64,000 nucleotides of DNA, taken from positions 84,027-148,026 of the forward strand of contig CAISJV010000029.1 of assembly GCA_903885795.1 (NCBI GenBank), read 5' to 3'. How positions within the stretch are numbered: position 1 is the first letter of the stretch; each line of letters starts with the position of its first letter. Shown here in pieces: positions 12,782 through 21,908 of this stretch. The notes below the pieces were generated by a model. That model saw only the letters and a list, made by a program, of their open reading frames with translations. It searched no databases and was not told where the DNA came from. The stretch comes from an uncultured delta proteobacterium (GTDB taxonomy: Bacteria; Desulfobacterota; Syntrophia; Syntrophales; UBA8958). The position numbers and the translations under genes are program-made.

Positions 12782-15700
12782 TTAAGGAGGACCGAAAGCA
12801 CGACCCGCGTTATAACTTCCTACTGTCCCCGTCCCCGTTGCTGCCGTCCCTGCTGCTTTTGCCGCTGACCCTTTCATTGCAAGGTCAACCATGCGAAATG
12901 TGCCGGCGAGTTCTGTAACCGTCTTCAGAACTCCTCCTCCTACTCCAGTTATGTCTTGCGCAGTCTCCTTGCTGAAACCTATGATCTCAAGGGAAGTCCT
13001 TGCACCGGCACTTACCATGCCCTTATACTCTACTCCACCGTCCTTCGATACTTTGTTGATGTCCTCATGCTCCACGCTTCCAGCCTTGCTTTCCGATCTA
13101 ACTTCAAGGCCAGTCTTCGGGTCGTATGTTTTCTGGACTAAGCCCTTGACGGAATCTGCTGTAGTCGCAGCGTGGACAAAGCTGGTTTGTGCGTTTACGA
13201 GATTCCCTCTGCCGTCATAATTGTATGTGCCTTCTGGCCGTTCATTTCGGTTTATCTGTGAGCTTATGTTCACATTGCCGGTTTGCTGCATGTTTCGTGT
13301 GTCAATCTTATCGCCGGCTGTGTAGGTGTGGGAATTATCGAGAACACTCGATGTGCCAGCGAGAAATTTGTGGGAATTATCGTGAACAGCCGACTTCCCG
13401 TCTAAAAGTTTGTCGGAATTATCTGTAACCTTTGAACTACCTTTCCCCGTAATCTTGCTCGACGATATTTGCCCATTGGCGAACTTTAAGTTGACTGTTT
13501 CGCCAACATTGGCTGTTTTTAAACCCAAGCTATCGAGCTTTGCATTCATGGCAGAGACATTTTCTTTCGTAACTGCTTGATTTATGCCGTCCGCCTGAGT
13601 CAATCCCTTGTAAAATGCCGCACTCTGTTCTCGGTCGTACATGTTAGCACCAGTAGCCATACCCATCTCGAAAAGTGCACTCGCTGAATAAGTACTTTTC
13701 ATTTGGTTCAGGGCTTCTCCTTCCGCAGCTTGCTTGGTGCCCGTATGTGCGATAGCGCCTGTTTGGCCGACGGTCTTGACGGCTTGAACCACTTGGCCAT
13801 CCACCATGTTGCCTGTTATCGCTTCTCCCACGGCTTCCCCGGTCAGTCCCGCCCGCGTCTCGCCAGCTTTAACCTTTCCGCCCGTATCGCCCTTGCCGGT
13901 TGCCTGAGCAATCTTATATACCCCGTTCATGCCGTCCGCACCGGCTAATTGCCCGGCAGTGTTTCCAATGTCAGTGGTGCCTTTGACCACACCTGCTCCT
14001 CCTCCCGCTACAATTAAACCTTCTACCCCGCCGAACTGAGGAATCATCCCTTGCAGCGTCTTAGCAGTCGTCATGCCGCTCATCAGTTGCGGCATGTGCC
14101 CCGCTTGGCTTGATGCGATCGTGCTTGCCCCGATGTTGCTGTTTCCCATGCTCATGTTCCCCATGGTCAGGTTTCCCATGCCCACGACCTGTGCCCCGGT
14201 GCTTGATGCAGTCGCAGGCGCCGCGCCGCCTCCAACTGCCTGAATCGCTGCTTGCATTGCATAGGCGCCGCCAGAAACGAGCCCCCAGGCTATTGCCGGA
14301 ACTACCGGAGCAAGCGATCCGACATAACCCAGAGTCAGCTCAAGCTGATCCGCGATGAGATCCATCGTTTTCAGGGAAGGCGACTTTGCATTTGCCGTAA
14401 TGAAGATGTTGTCCATTACCCGGGTTACTTCTTGATCGGCGTAAAGGTTTATAATAACGTAGATTGGCACCCACAGTTGCAGCCAGAGTGCGATTTTGCC
14501 ATAAAAGAGCACGGCGGACAGGCCGCCGAATATGAAAAACAGCGGCAGTAGAACGGACAGGCCGTATATGAGGCCTTCCACAATTGCCCGTGTGGTATGG
14601 ACTATCGTATTGAAAAACTTCGCGGCAGTGAGCCATCCGGCGGTCGTTGACCGCCTCGATGCGGTTATAGCCGTGGAGGTAGGACTGCCCATATAGGCGA
14701 GATATGTGTCCATGGAATCCCGCAAGAGGTTCGCGGCGGCGATTGTCTTGAGTATTGTATTACTGTGTACTGAACTGTTCGCAAAATATCTGTTCGTTAC
14801 CGATGTCGTCAGCGCCCCGGTGCCAAGGTTCAAGGGATTGCCCGCTCCTGAAAGACTGGACAATCCGGCATTCCCCGATAGCTTTATCTCGATGTCTTTG
14901 CGCCATGGAACGATGTAGGTGTTCCATTTCGCGTCTATCTCGTCTATGGCGACCGCGCAGGTTGCCCACCCCGTATCGTTCGGAGAACTGATCACCACAT
15001 GCGGAGTTCTATATAAACTGCTTTTGAGGTGCGTCATGAGGTCTCCGGTCGTGGTCATATCGTCCATACTCGCAGTTTTCACGCCTGCGGTGCCGTCAAG
15101 AGACGCATAGTTGGGAAACACGCATTTGATGTAATACTCCCGAAGCGATGCCGTTATGAGAAAGGCGTCCGAAGGCATCTCCGTGCTGCTACTGTTGGGG
15201 GGGTAGATGTTCATAAGAGCGTCGGTGTATTTCGCGCCGAGGGCAATGCCGCCGTTCCTGAACTGCAAGGCGTCGGGCAGGGCGAACACCGTCTCGAACT
15301 CCTTGCCTATCCCATCACCAATCGTGGACATCATGTGAGGGATAAACGCGCTTGGAAATGGCACGTTGCCCACCACCTGTGACTGTGATGGGTCCACCCG
15401 GTCAATGATCGCGACTGTGGCCCTTGGACTCAAGAATAGGCCGACTGCAACTAAAGCAGTTAATGCGACGGATATGATCGTGGTAAAGCCCTCGCCTTTA
15501 TATACCTCCCCGCCGCCTGCCTTTGCCATGCCGCCAGCGCCAATAAAGTTAGACATCGAAATCATCACGCCATACAGCAACATAAGAATCAGTCCGATCT
15601 TGACCAGGCTGTGAACGAGTCCGCCACTCGTTATCATGGCGACGCCGTTGAAGATGGTAGCCAGAAAGTTCCCAGAACCATAGGCATAGACCTCGAATGT

Positions 15701-15802
15701 ACGGCCCGTGTCAAACCAGTAAATCTGAGCAAAGGCCACTTCCGGCGCCACTACCAGAAATACGGTTAGCAAAATAACAGATGCTGTTTTATTTTGGTCC
15801 AT
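12782..15802 (-). CDS. traG: Conjugal transfer protein TraG (F-type)
   Basis: 1006 residues. It has an N-terminal signal-like segment (LLTVFLVVAPEVAFA), helices at about 60-85 and 105-125, a periplasmic domain to about 395, and a second helix cluster at about 398-450 and 495-530. The C-terminal ~450 residues are hydrophilic, Gly/Ala/Thr-rich, and contain three tandem copies of a DNS(H/D)K-type repeat (DNA 13321-13428). This is the layout of F TraG: pilus assembly in the N-terminal half, mating-pair stabilisation and entry-exclusion recognition in the C-terminal half. It starts directly after the traH stop (TAAATG) and is followed by an unknown gene. Confidence 0.85.
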   Translation of the reverse strand: MDQNKTASVILLTVFLVVAPEVAFAQIYWFDTGRTFEVYAYGSGNFLATIFNGVAMITSGGLVHSLVKIGLILMLLYGVMISMSNFIGAGGMAKAGGGEVYKGEGFTTIISVALTALVAVGLFLSPRATVAIIDRVDPSQSQVVGNVPFPSAFIPHMMSTIGDGIGKEFETVFALPDALQFRNGGIALGAKYTDALMNIYPPNSSSTEMPSDAFLITASLREYYIKCVFPNYASLDGTAGVKTASMDDMTTTGDLMTHLKSSLYRTPHVVISSPNDTGWATCAVAIDEIDAKWNTYIVPWRKDIEIKLSGNAGLSSLSGAGNPLNLGTGALTTSVTNRYFANSSVHSNTILKTIAAANLLRDSMDTYLAYMGSPTSTAITASRRSTTAGWLTAAKFFNTIVHTTRAIVEGLIYGLSVLLPLFFIFGGLSAVLFYGKIALWLQLWVPIYVIINLYADQEVTRVMDNIFITANAKSPSLKTMDLIADQLELTLGYVGSLAPVVPAIAWGLVSGGAYAMQAAIQAVGGGAAPATASSTGAQVVGMGNLTMGNMSMGNSNIGASTIASSQAGHMPQLMSGMTTAKTLQGMIPQFGGVEGLIVAGGGAGVVKGTTDIGNTAGQLAGADGMNGVYKIAQATGKGDTGGKVKAGETRAGLTGEAVGEAITGNMVDGQVVQAVKTVGQTGAIAHTGTKQAAEGEALNQMKSTYSASALFEMGMATGANMYDREQSAAFYKGLTQADGINQAVTKENVSAMNAKLDSLGLKTANVGETVNLKFANGQISSSKITGKGSSKVTDNSDKLLDGKSAVHDNSHKFLAGTSSVLDNSHTYTAGDKIDTRNMQQTGNVNISSQINRNERPEGTYNYDGRGNLVNAQTSFVHAATTADSVKGLVQKTYDPKTGLEVRSESKAGSVEHEDINKVSKDGGVEYKGMVSAGARTSLEIIGFSKETAQDITGVGGGVLKTVTELAGTFRMVDLAMKGSAAKAAGTAATGTGTVGSYNAGRAFGPP

Positions 15803-17194
15803 TTATGCTCCGGGTATCTTATAAGCCAGTGCCTGATTTACTGTATGTGAAGCTAATGCCGCGACTTTCGCATCTATGCTTGCCATGAAGGTAATTAAAG
15901 TAGCCTGCATTTCAAGGCCCTTCATATATTTACCAAATAACTCCGTTCTTGACTCTCGAACTTGTCTTACCTCCGAGGCGTAATCAGCAGTGGTCAAGCC
16001 GCACAAGTCACCTATAGAGGTTTTCCCCCCCTCGAATAGCTTGACGTAGTTTTCAATTGCTTGCCATGCCATCATAGCACCTGCGACCTCCGAAGTGAGG
16101 TCGATGAGTGCGTTGGCAAGCTGCTCGGAATACGCGAGCGAATGCTGCAGCATATACGCCACAGGTGGAATAGGCATCGCATTTACGAACGCCTTTTCGT
16201 CATCGGTAAGCGTTGTTTTTGCTTTGTATTTGGTAAGAATACCTTCCATTTTAGTGCGGGAAAGCTTGGCGAAGCCACCCGTTGGCACTGTTACAGACGT
16301 AATGTTTTCGCATGTCTCTCCGTCACCAAATCCTCCGGATCCACATGTGAGCATCTTTAGGTCTCCGCCTTCCACAAGGTCCGCAAGGTTCAGGGAAGCG
16401 GGCGTATAAGTGCAATCATCCGCGTCGGCACTGGTGGTCCATGTTCCCATAATGGAAACCATCATCTGTCTTTGGTCATTGGAGAGACCGGTCTTTGCCG
16501 CCGCCTGGGCGGTAGTAGAGCCTAACGATATAGCCTTTGTTCCATCTGCCTTTGCCGTGGCTGTATTGACCAGGGCATTATCTCTAAGCTTCCCTCTTAT
16601 TTCGCTTTCTGTGCCGGCTGCACATTCAAGCCAGCCGGTCACGGGGTCGCCGCCGCCCTTTACCTGCTTGCACTTTTCCAGACTAGCCAAGCCTGCCCCG
16701 CTTGCCGCAGTGTTGACCAGAGCCTTCGCAGCCATGCAGGAGTCCATATTAAATTTGTTCATCGCGTTCATAACAGACCTCAAATCCTTTATTACGCTAT
16801 TGCATGTGGGGCAGACAGCCTCAAGACCGAGAGAAAAGGCGTAACCGAGGGCGTTCTGCCCTACTTTCTTGGCGAACGCAACAAACTGGTCGGCATTTAT
16901 AAAAGAAAACGATCCGCCGAAAATGTCTATCCCGCCGCAGCCCGCCTTGATCTCCGGCGCCTTGATTGAAAAAGGTTGCAAGGTGTCTTGCGGCATTCGC
17001 GCCGATATGGATCCGCCGACGATGAATCCTCTGGTCTGGGCTTCATAAGCGCCAGGCGATGTGACGTTTACCCGCCCGCCGTAACGCGTAAACATATCGT
17101 TGAGCGAGGCGTTCAAGTCAGCATTTGCAAGCGACGCAGGACTAATTACCAGGATAATTAGAAGCGGAAACGCCCATATTTTCTGTAATGGCAT
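15803..17194 (-). CDS. traH: Conjugal transfer pilus assembly protein TraH
   Basis: About 463 residues from ATG 17194 with GAAAGGAGGATTTATCATT upstream. The signal peptide ends near LANA. The TraH signatures are YGGRVNVTSPGAYEAQTRG and GGSISARMP at the mature N-terminus, then GCGGIDIFGGSFSFINADQF, NALGYAFSLGLEAVCPTC, and long C-terminal helices. The family is a periplasmic/outer-membrane component that helps extend the pilus together with TraF. Gene order traF-traH-traG is as in F and SXT, and its start overlaps traF by 53 nt. Confidence 0.9.
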   Translation of the reverse strand: MPLQKIWAFPLLIILVISPASLANADLNASLNDMFTRYGGRVNVTSPGAYEAQTRGFIVGGSISARMPQDTLQPFSIKAPEIKAGCGGIDIFGGSFSFINADQFVAFAKKVGQNALGYAFSLGLEAVCPTCNSVIKDLRSVMNAMNKFNMDSCMAAKALVNTAASGAGLASLEKCKQVKGGGDPVTGWLECAAGTESEIRGKLRDNALVNTATAKADGTKAISLGSTTAQAAAKTGLSNDQRQMMVSIMGTWTTSADADDCTYTPASLNLADLVEGGDLKMLTCGSGGFGDGETCENITSVTVPTGGFAKLSRTKMEGILTKYKAKTTLTDDEKAFVNAMPIPPVAYMLQHSLAYSEQLANALIDLTSEVAGAMMAWQAIENYVKLFEGGKTSIGDLCGLTTADYASEVRQVRESRTELFGKYMKGLEMQATLITFMASIDAKVAALASHTVNQALAYKIPGA

Positions 17195-17912
17195 AATGAT
17201 AAATCCTCCTTTCAAGCTCCGATAACGCCATGTAGCCCGTTCCTATTTGTTCAAACCTGTCCGAGCCGGGATACGCGAGAAACCACGATGGCACCGTTTC
17301 GACGCCAAGCCTCTCAGCTATTCCGTTATTCGGCCTAGTATCCTCGAACTCCGGCAAGGGATCGTCAATCGATACGGGCAATACGACGAAGCTCTCGTAC
17401 TTTCGTCTGAATTCTGACACGACTGTCGCAGAGCGACGGCAACTGTCGCAGCCGGCACTGTAAATGAAAAACAGACCTGCCTGTGTTCCAATCTGGGCCA
17501 CCGCATTTTGTATGTCATCGTTGACCTGCTCGGTTCCGGTAGTCAAATACAGGTCGGGATACTTCATAAGCATACGTTGCCAGACATTGGCGAATTTCTG
17601 GGACATATCCGTAGAATCCTTCTGAAACTTCATGTAACTTACAACATTTTCCTCGGTCGGGTTTACGAGGGCCTCGCTGAGGAGCCTTTCACCCTGCCGT
17701 TTGATGAGATCGGACGGCAGAGAATCAGGCTTGTTGTCCGGCATGGATGGAGAGGAATTTCTGTTATACTCAGGTTCCGGTTGGGGATCCTGGTAGAAAA
17801 ACCACCCTTCGTCATGCTTTTCCCACCATTTAGTGGCGGTCACTGCGTCCGGTGTGAACACGGAAAAAAAGAGAAATGCAAGCATGACCACCGGAACTAT
17901 TCGATTAATCAT
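17142..17912 (-). CDS. traF: TraF-type periplasmic thioredoxin-fold pilus assembly protein
   Basis: 256 residues. The signal peptide ends about AVTA, then WWEKHDEGWFFYQDPQPE typical of TraF. A central helical region holds NPTEENVVSYMKFQ. A thioredoxin-like domain from about 140 has GLFFIYSAGCDSCRR with a CxxC pair and VPSWFLAYPG with the cis-proline equivalent. F TraF itself often lacks the redox pair, so this version may be catalytically active like TrbB. It acts with TraH in the periplasm, and lies between trbI-like and traH with overlaps on both sides. Confidence 0.85.
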   Translation of the reverse strand: MINRIVPVVMLAFLFFSVFTPDAVTATKWWEKHDEGWFFYQDPQPEPEYNRNSSPSMPDNKPDSLPSDLIKRQGERLLSEALVNPTEENVVSYMKFQKDSTDMSQKFANVWQRMLMKYPDLYLTTGTEQVNDDIQNAVAQIGTQAGLFFIYSAGCDSCRRSATVVSEFRRKYESFVVLPVSIDDPLPEFEDTRPNNGIAERLGVETVPSWFLAYPGSDRFEQIGTGYMALSELERRIYHYAITENMGVSASNYPGN

Positions 17913-18369
17913 AGCTTTTCTGAGGGGCGGGGCCCCTCTTTAATGTGTTTGCCAGCGCCTCGGTCGCGTCAGTCGCGGCGGCGCCACCGAGATAGATGTC
18001 CTTCAAAAGGACAAGCCGGCTTCCTCCGTTGCCAAGGCGGATTAGCCCCTGGTCAAGTTGAACAAGGAATATTGATAGATCCTTGTCTGCTGCGGCGATT
18101 GTCTCATCGTTAGGGTTTTTCTTGTAGTTTTCCAGCAACTCCTTTTTCTTGCCCTCCACAATGCTCTTCACGTCAACTACATATATCTCGACGGTGTTTG
18201 CTTTGGCGAACCACCAGCCGCTGGCCGCACCCGCCGCAAGGGAAACGACAAGGCAAATAGATAGATAAATGAGGGCTGTCCGGGGAGCCGGGGAAGCAGG
18301 TTTCGGAAGGGCAGCCTCAGCAAGGGGGGGGAACTGCGATACGTCTTCGGTGTGTTCCATGTTTTCCAT
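17905..18369 (-). CDS. trbI: TrbI-like F-type conjugation protein
   Basis: 154 residues. A Pro-rich cytoplasmic N-terminus is followed by one transmembrane helix (about 32-54: ALIYLSICLVVSLAAGAAS) and a periplasmic domain with VYVVDVKSIVEG-like strand, a variable helix, then LVQLDQGLIRLGNGGSRLVLL and a final helix. This matches the small bitopic TrbI family of F-type systems, which affects pilus retraction or length. Start ATG 18369 follows AAGGAGGAATGA. First gene of the trbI-traF-traH-traG operon. The 12-bp motif is just upstream. Confidence 0.7.
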   Translation of the reverse strand: MENMEHTEDVSQFPPLAEAALPKPASPAPRTALIYLSICLVVSLAAGAASGWWFAKANTVEIYVVDVKSIVEGKKKELLENYKKNPNDETIAAADKDLSIFLVQLDQGLIRLGNGGSRLVLLKDIYLGGAAATDATEALANTLKRGPAPQKSYD

Positions 18370-18386
18370 TCATTCCTCCTTCATTC

Positions 18387-18398
18387 GTATTACTTCCA
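18387..18398 (-). promoter_or_regulatory. Element-wide 12-bp motif upstream of trbI operon
   Basis: Minus-strand TGGAAGTAATAC, identical to copies upstream of the dsb-trhF operon and the 10157 gene. It lies 18 nt upstream of the trbI start and just after the terminator of the preceding operon, so it marks the beginning of this transcription unit. Confidence 0.65.
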
Positions 18399-18404
18399 TC
18401 GGGC

Positions 18405-18440
18405 AAAAAAAAACGCCCGGTTCGAATCCAGGCGTTTTTT
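18405..18440 (-). terminator. Terminator of the primase-cobST operon
   Basis: AAAAAACGCC (18408-18417) and GGCGTTTTTT (18431-18440) form a 10-bp stem with a 13-nt loop, good in both directions. It follows the CobT-like stop at 18453. The loop happens to contain GGTTCGAATCC, a T-arm-like sequence. Confidence 0.85.
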
Positions 18441-18452
18441 AGTTCAAATTGT

Positions 18453-20426
18453 TCAGGCAACCATCCTCTTTTTCAGGAGGGCGTCTTTTAACAGAGCGTG
18501 CAGGGCCTTCGGCAACTGCTCGATCATGGTAATGACCGTCACACTCTCATTATCGATCCAGTCGCATGTAATGGCGAGTGGATTTGGTAACTTACTCAGA
18601 AGCACAACATATACCTCAATCCCGTGCCGCCGCAACTTATCTACCGCTTTTTTCGCGTGCCAGTCATTGTCAGGTTGCCCATCGGTGAAGAGAATGGATA
18701 TCTTTCTTGTTTCCGGACGGTGGCTCAACATCATCCCCGCCCAGAGAGCAGCCTCGGCCATAGGTGTCCCGCCGAAACCGATGATGTCCCAGAACTGTTC
18801 GGGCCTGCAACGCTCCTCAAAACCTTTAGCCAGCATAACGTCGGAACCCGCGTAGATGTCCTCGCCAGGATATAGTCCTATACAATGCGTTATTCCCGGA
18901 AGGCTTTCCAGGCTGCGGGATGTAATATACGCAGACTGAATTGCCAGGGTCATGTCTTCACCTTTCATGGAACCGGATTTATCAATCATCAATGCGATTG
19001 CCGTATTGACCATCTCTCGTTTCCGTCGGTTTAGGAAAACCCTGTTGTCGGGCGTCTGAGCGCCTACGAGGTGGACTGACCGAGAGTCGATTCGACTACC
19101 TACCATCGCCGGGTAATTCTGTTTGAGGCCGATCGCCTGGAACAAACCAGCCAACTGGGTTTTCATTTTAGCGGTTTTCAGACTTTCTTTAGCGAGCAGA
19201 GCCTTGAACGCCTCGAAAGCAACTTCGTGAAATGGGCTGATACGTGTATCTTTTATTGTTGATTTGGGTACGCACACCTCCTCGTTAAGGCCTTTTCCCG
19301 CAATTTCCTTCACATTCTTTTCCTCAAGGGCATTCTTGAGCATTGCGCCCAGGTCAGTTACATCCTCGGTATGGTCCGGGGCATTCGCCAAATCCTTGAG
19401 GTTTTTTAGCTGCCGCTGAGTAAGAGGATCTTTTCCCGCTCCATCGCCAGATCCACCGACCTTGTCGGGCTTGGACTTGGAAGGTTCATCGCCTCCGGCG
19501 TCTCCATCTTCATTTTCGCCCTTGTTGGGCTTTGAATTGGAAGGTTCACCGCCTCCAGTATCACCATCTTCATCTTCGCCCTCGTTGGACTTGGACTGGG
19601 AAAGTTCATCGCTTCCAGTATCACCATTTTCATTTTCGCCCTTGTCGGGCTTTGACTTGGAAGGTTCACCGCCTCCAGTATCACCATCTTCATCTTCGTC
19701 CTCATTGGACTTGGACTGGGAAGGTTCATCGCCTCTGGCATCACCATCTTCATCTTTGCCCTCGTTGGACTTGGACTTTTCCTCCTTCTTGGCTTCCGGT
19801 TCTTTTGGAGGAGGAGGGGGGGCCGGAGGGGACTTTAGAAGCTGGTCCAGCTTGTCCCCCAGGTCTCGGCAGTCCAGTGTGGTCTGACAATCCTTCACCG
19901 TGTCCACGATTGCGGCGAATTCGTCGCAAAAGGGATCGCCAAACAAAGCGCGGCACATCGTTTCTGTAACGACTTCCCGCTCTGCCAATGCCTGTTGCCG
20001 GAGAATCCGCGTACGAGCGCGTGAGGCGGCCCAGACTTGCAGGGTTTGAATTGGCTGCTTCGTTATTGGGAAACCGCCCTGTTTTACCACGGCTTCCAGC
20101 AGTTTCGCAGTGTTGATGGCGACACCGGGGTACTTCTCGCCCTGCTTACGCTCTATGCGAACGTCCTCAAGGAGGTTTACCCATTGGTTTTCGCGTGCAC
20201 TGATGCCAAAGTTTGTCAAGGCGATATGGGCCGCCTCATGGTCGATGTACCCGCGAGCAAGAACCATCGCCTCCTCGTTGTCTTCCGGCAGGGAAGGGAT
20301 AGTGATCTCCCTCCCGTCTGTGCCGGCTTCGCTGCCCCCGATAGTCAACACTACGCCACGCCTTTCAGCCAGGGCTTGCATTGCGATTCGGAGACCGCCG
20401 ATCGTTTTGGAAATTTTGGTCTTCAT
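18453..20426 (-). CDS. CobT-like VWA-domain protein of conjugative elements
   Basis: 657 residues, ATG 20426 behind CAAGGAGAACAAATC. Residues 1-190 form a helical metallopeptidase-like region with DHEAAH at 62-67. Residues about 215-335 are a low-complexity acidic linker made of 20-residue repeats. The C-terminal VWA domain has ALMIDKSGSMKGEDM (MIDAS DxSxS at about 484) and SILFTDGQPDND. CobT proper is the chelatase subunit of cobalt insertion, but no CobN or cobalamin gene is present, so this is the mobile-element CobS/CobT pair of unknown purpose. Its AAA+ partner is encoded at 22386-23312, with DUF3150 between, an arrangement also known in SXT/IncA/C-type elements. Confidence 0.85.
   Translation of the reverse strand: MKTKISKTIGGLRIAMQALAERRGVVLTIGGSEAGTDGREITIPSLPEDNEEAMVLARGYIDHEAAHIALTNFGISARENQWVNLLEDVRIERKQGEKYPGVAINTAKLLEAVVKQGGFPITKQPIQTLQVWAASRARTRILRQQALAEREVVTETMCRALFGDPFCDEFAAIVDTVKDCQTTLDCRDLGDKLDQLLKSPPAPPPPPKEPEAKKEEKSKSNEGKDEDGDARGDEPSQSKSNEDEDEDGDTGGGEPSKSKPDKGENENGDTGSDELSQSKSNEGEDEDGDTGGGEPSNSKPNKGENEDGDAGGDEPSKSKPDKVGGSGDGAGKDPLTQRQLKNLKDLANAPDHTEDVTDLGAMLKNALEEKNVKEIAGKGLNEEVCVPKSTIKDTRISPFHEVAFEAFKALLAKESLKTAKMKTQLAGLFQAIGLKQNYPAMVGSRIDSRSVHLVGAQTPDNRVFLNRRKREMVNTAIALMIDKSGSMKGEDMTLAIQSAYITSRSLESLPGITHCIGLYPGEDIYAGSDVMLAKGFEERCRPEQFWDIIGFGGTPMAEAALWAGMMLSHRPETRKISILFTDGQPDNDWHAKKAVDKLRRHGIEVYVVLLSKLPNPLAITCDWIDNESVTVITMIEQLPKALHALLKDALLKKRMVA
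19461..19770 (-). repeat. 60-bp tandem repeats inside the cobT-like gene
   Basis: About five and a half units of exactly 60 bp encode 20-residue acidic repeats. Two alternating versions (SKSNEGEDEDGDT type and SKPDKGENENGDT type) give a 120-bp higher-order period, so the array grew by duplication of a pair. The unit number is likely to vary between strains. Confidence 0.9.
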
Positions 20427-20448
20427 GATTTGTTCTCCTTGAGGTAAT

Positions 20449-20781
20449 TTATTGACTTAGGCTGAATTGGAACGCCGAATTCCAGGCTCTCCCGAAAGGG
20501 GTGAATTCTACTTCTTCGTTCAGGATCTTGTTTACGGCTTGTTTATGGCAATCCTCGGAACACACTGAAACAATACTTCCGTTCCGTCCGAACGTCTTGT
20601 AGGCTTCTCCAGGTTCAATGCTTCTCCCGCAGGTATCGCAGATGAAGTTCTCTCTGGAGTAACAAGCGTGTAGAAATTCACAATTGCGGCACTCCGACAG
20701 ATTGCCTAAGTTGCGGCAAATGTCATCCTCAATAGCCTCATTGAGGCTCTGGATGTGTTGATCTTCTGAAATTGTCTTCAT
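20449..20781 (-). CDS. Cys-rich zinc-binding hypothetical protein
   Basis: 110 residues from ATG 20781 behind TTGGAGGAGAAAAAC. An N-terminal helix with two Cys (CRNLGNLSECRNCEFLHAC) is followed by FICDTCGRSIEPGEAYKTFG and VCSEDCHKQA, a treble-clef (TRASH/MYM-like) zinc fold. The tail is VEFTPFGRAWNSAFQFSLSQ. It lies between DUF3150 and CobT-like genes, separated from the former by a terminator hairpin. Function unknown, and it may be an adaptor of the CobS/CobT system. Confidence 0.6.
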   Translation of the reverse strand: MKTISEDQHIQSLNEAIEDDICRNLGNLSECRNCEFLHACYSRENFICDTCGRSIEPGEAYKTFGRNGSIVSVCSEDCHKQAVNKILNEEVEFTPFGRAWNSAFQFSLSQ

Positions 20782-20799
20782 GTTTTTCTCCTCCAAGAA

Positions 20800-20825
20800 A
20801 AGCGCCCCCTTGCGGGGGCGTCTCG
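20800..20825 (-). terminator. GC-rich terminator between DUF3150 and zinc-protein genes
   Basis: On the minus strand CGCCCCC-GCAA-GGGGGCG is followed by CTTTTC. The T-run is short, so it may only reduce transcription into the downstream zinc-protein and cobT-like genes. Confidence 0.65.
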
Positions 20826-20835
20826 GTATGTAATG

Positions 20836-21846
20836 TTAGAACCACTCAGAGGGCCTTGCAGCCTCTGAGGGTTTTTGCGAGTAGGCAGGAACGAAAGTCT
20901 CCTGCTCCACATCCACTGCGAATTCCGCTTCCGCAGCCACTTCCGGTTCCTGCTGGAATAGAGAGCCAGCGACGGTTTCCTCCTCCCCGTCTGTCAGAAC
21001 GGCGTGGGGCTTGGCCTCTGGAATGTCCCCCAGGACGGCCAGTATCCCACATAAATCGGCAAGCAGCCGCCCCTTGATTGCTCCCTTGGGGGGAATGCAC
21101 ACCAGGGTCTCTTTGAAACCCTCGACCAGATCGTTAAGCTCTGGTTCCAAGAAAACCAACCCCTCGATCTTGCGTATCATCGCCTCGATGGGCCGCAATG
21201 CACGGCGGGTGACTTCCTGTTGTCCCTGATATGAACTTTTCCAAGTGTCCTTTGCCATGACTTGAATCTCATGCCTAAGCTGCCCGGCCAGACCTGTAAC
21301 TTCCGTCAGTAGCCCCTCTTGATGCTCATCAACGGGTGTTACGTTAAACACCTGTGTCGAAAAGCAGAGGGACTTCCTTACGTGATCAGGTTCTGCCTGG
21401 GCGTTTGAAATGACAGATTCCCACCCCGGATTTGCTTTAATCCAGGATTGGACGGCTTCGCTGTAGCCGGCTAGGAATTCTTCTTTCTTGGCCTCAAACT
21501 CGACTTTCAGGGCGTCAATTTTGCCCATCAAGGCGGCCACTTTTTCAGCGGGGATAGCAAACCCTCCGAGGAAACGAGTTCCCACGAAGAGAGCCTCCCT
21601 GGCTGCGCTTTGTCGGAGGGCCGTAAAAACCGCTAGTTTGTCGGGGTCCATGACCAACTTCGATCCCAGTCTTGCCAACGATTCGGGGGGCAGTTCGCTA
21701 CCTTCCTTCAGCTTTAAATCTTCCGGGCGAAGCTTCTTGCGGCCCGACCATACCTTGATATCAAATGTCAACACCTTGATATTACCAAGAATGTTAACCG
21801 TGCTGTTCAATGTGCTCGTGGTGCTCTCTTCGTTCTCTGTGTTCAT
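20836..21846 (-). CDS. DUF3150 protein
   Basis: 336 residues, ATG 21846 behind CAAGGAGAAAAATCC. It matches DUF3150 of SXT/IncA/C and related elements: VLTFDIKVWSGRKKLRPEDL near residue 28, LGSKLVMDP, REALFVGTRFLGGFAIPAEK around 84-103, then long helices. An acidic linker leads to a short conserved-looking tip RPSEWF. No enzymatic residues are known. Always seen near CobS/CobT-like genes, so probably part of that complex. The neighbouring WGR-like protein ends with the same kind of tip (PDEWF). Confidence 0.8.
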   Translation of the reverse strand: MNTENEESTTSTLNSTVNILGNIKVLTFDIKVWSGRKKLRPEDLKLKEGSELPPESLARLGSKLVMDPDKLAVFTALRQSAAREALFVGTRFLGGFAIPAEKVAALMGKIDALKVEFEAKKEEFLAGYSEAVQSWIKANPGWESVISNAQAEPDHVRKSLCFSTQVFNVTPVDEHQEGLLTEVTGLAGQLRHEIQVMAKDTWKSSYQGQQEVTRRALRPIEAMIRKIEGLVFLEPELNDLVEGFKETLVCIPPKGAIKGRLLADLCGILAVLGDIPEAKPHAVLTDGEEETVAGSLFQQEPEVAAEAEFAVDVEQETFVPAYSQKPSEAARPSEWF

Positions 21847-21908
21847 TGGATTTTTCTCCTTGTAAGGTAATGTTAGAAGGGCGGCCAGAATTTAGGCCAC
21901 CCTTATTG

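Noticed and set aside
18418..18431. tRNA T-arm (GGTTCGAATCC) at the cobT-like terminator
   Set aside because: It is the loop of a clear Rho-independent terminator, and no acceptor or other tRNA arm is present.
19462..19969. Long plus-strand open frames opposite the cobT-like acidic repeats
   Set aside because: They are antisense shadows of the 60-bp repeats, low-complexity, and without ribosome-binding sites.
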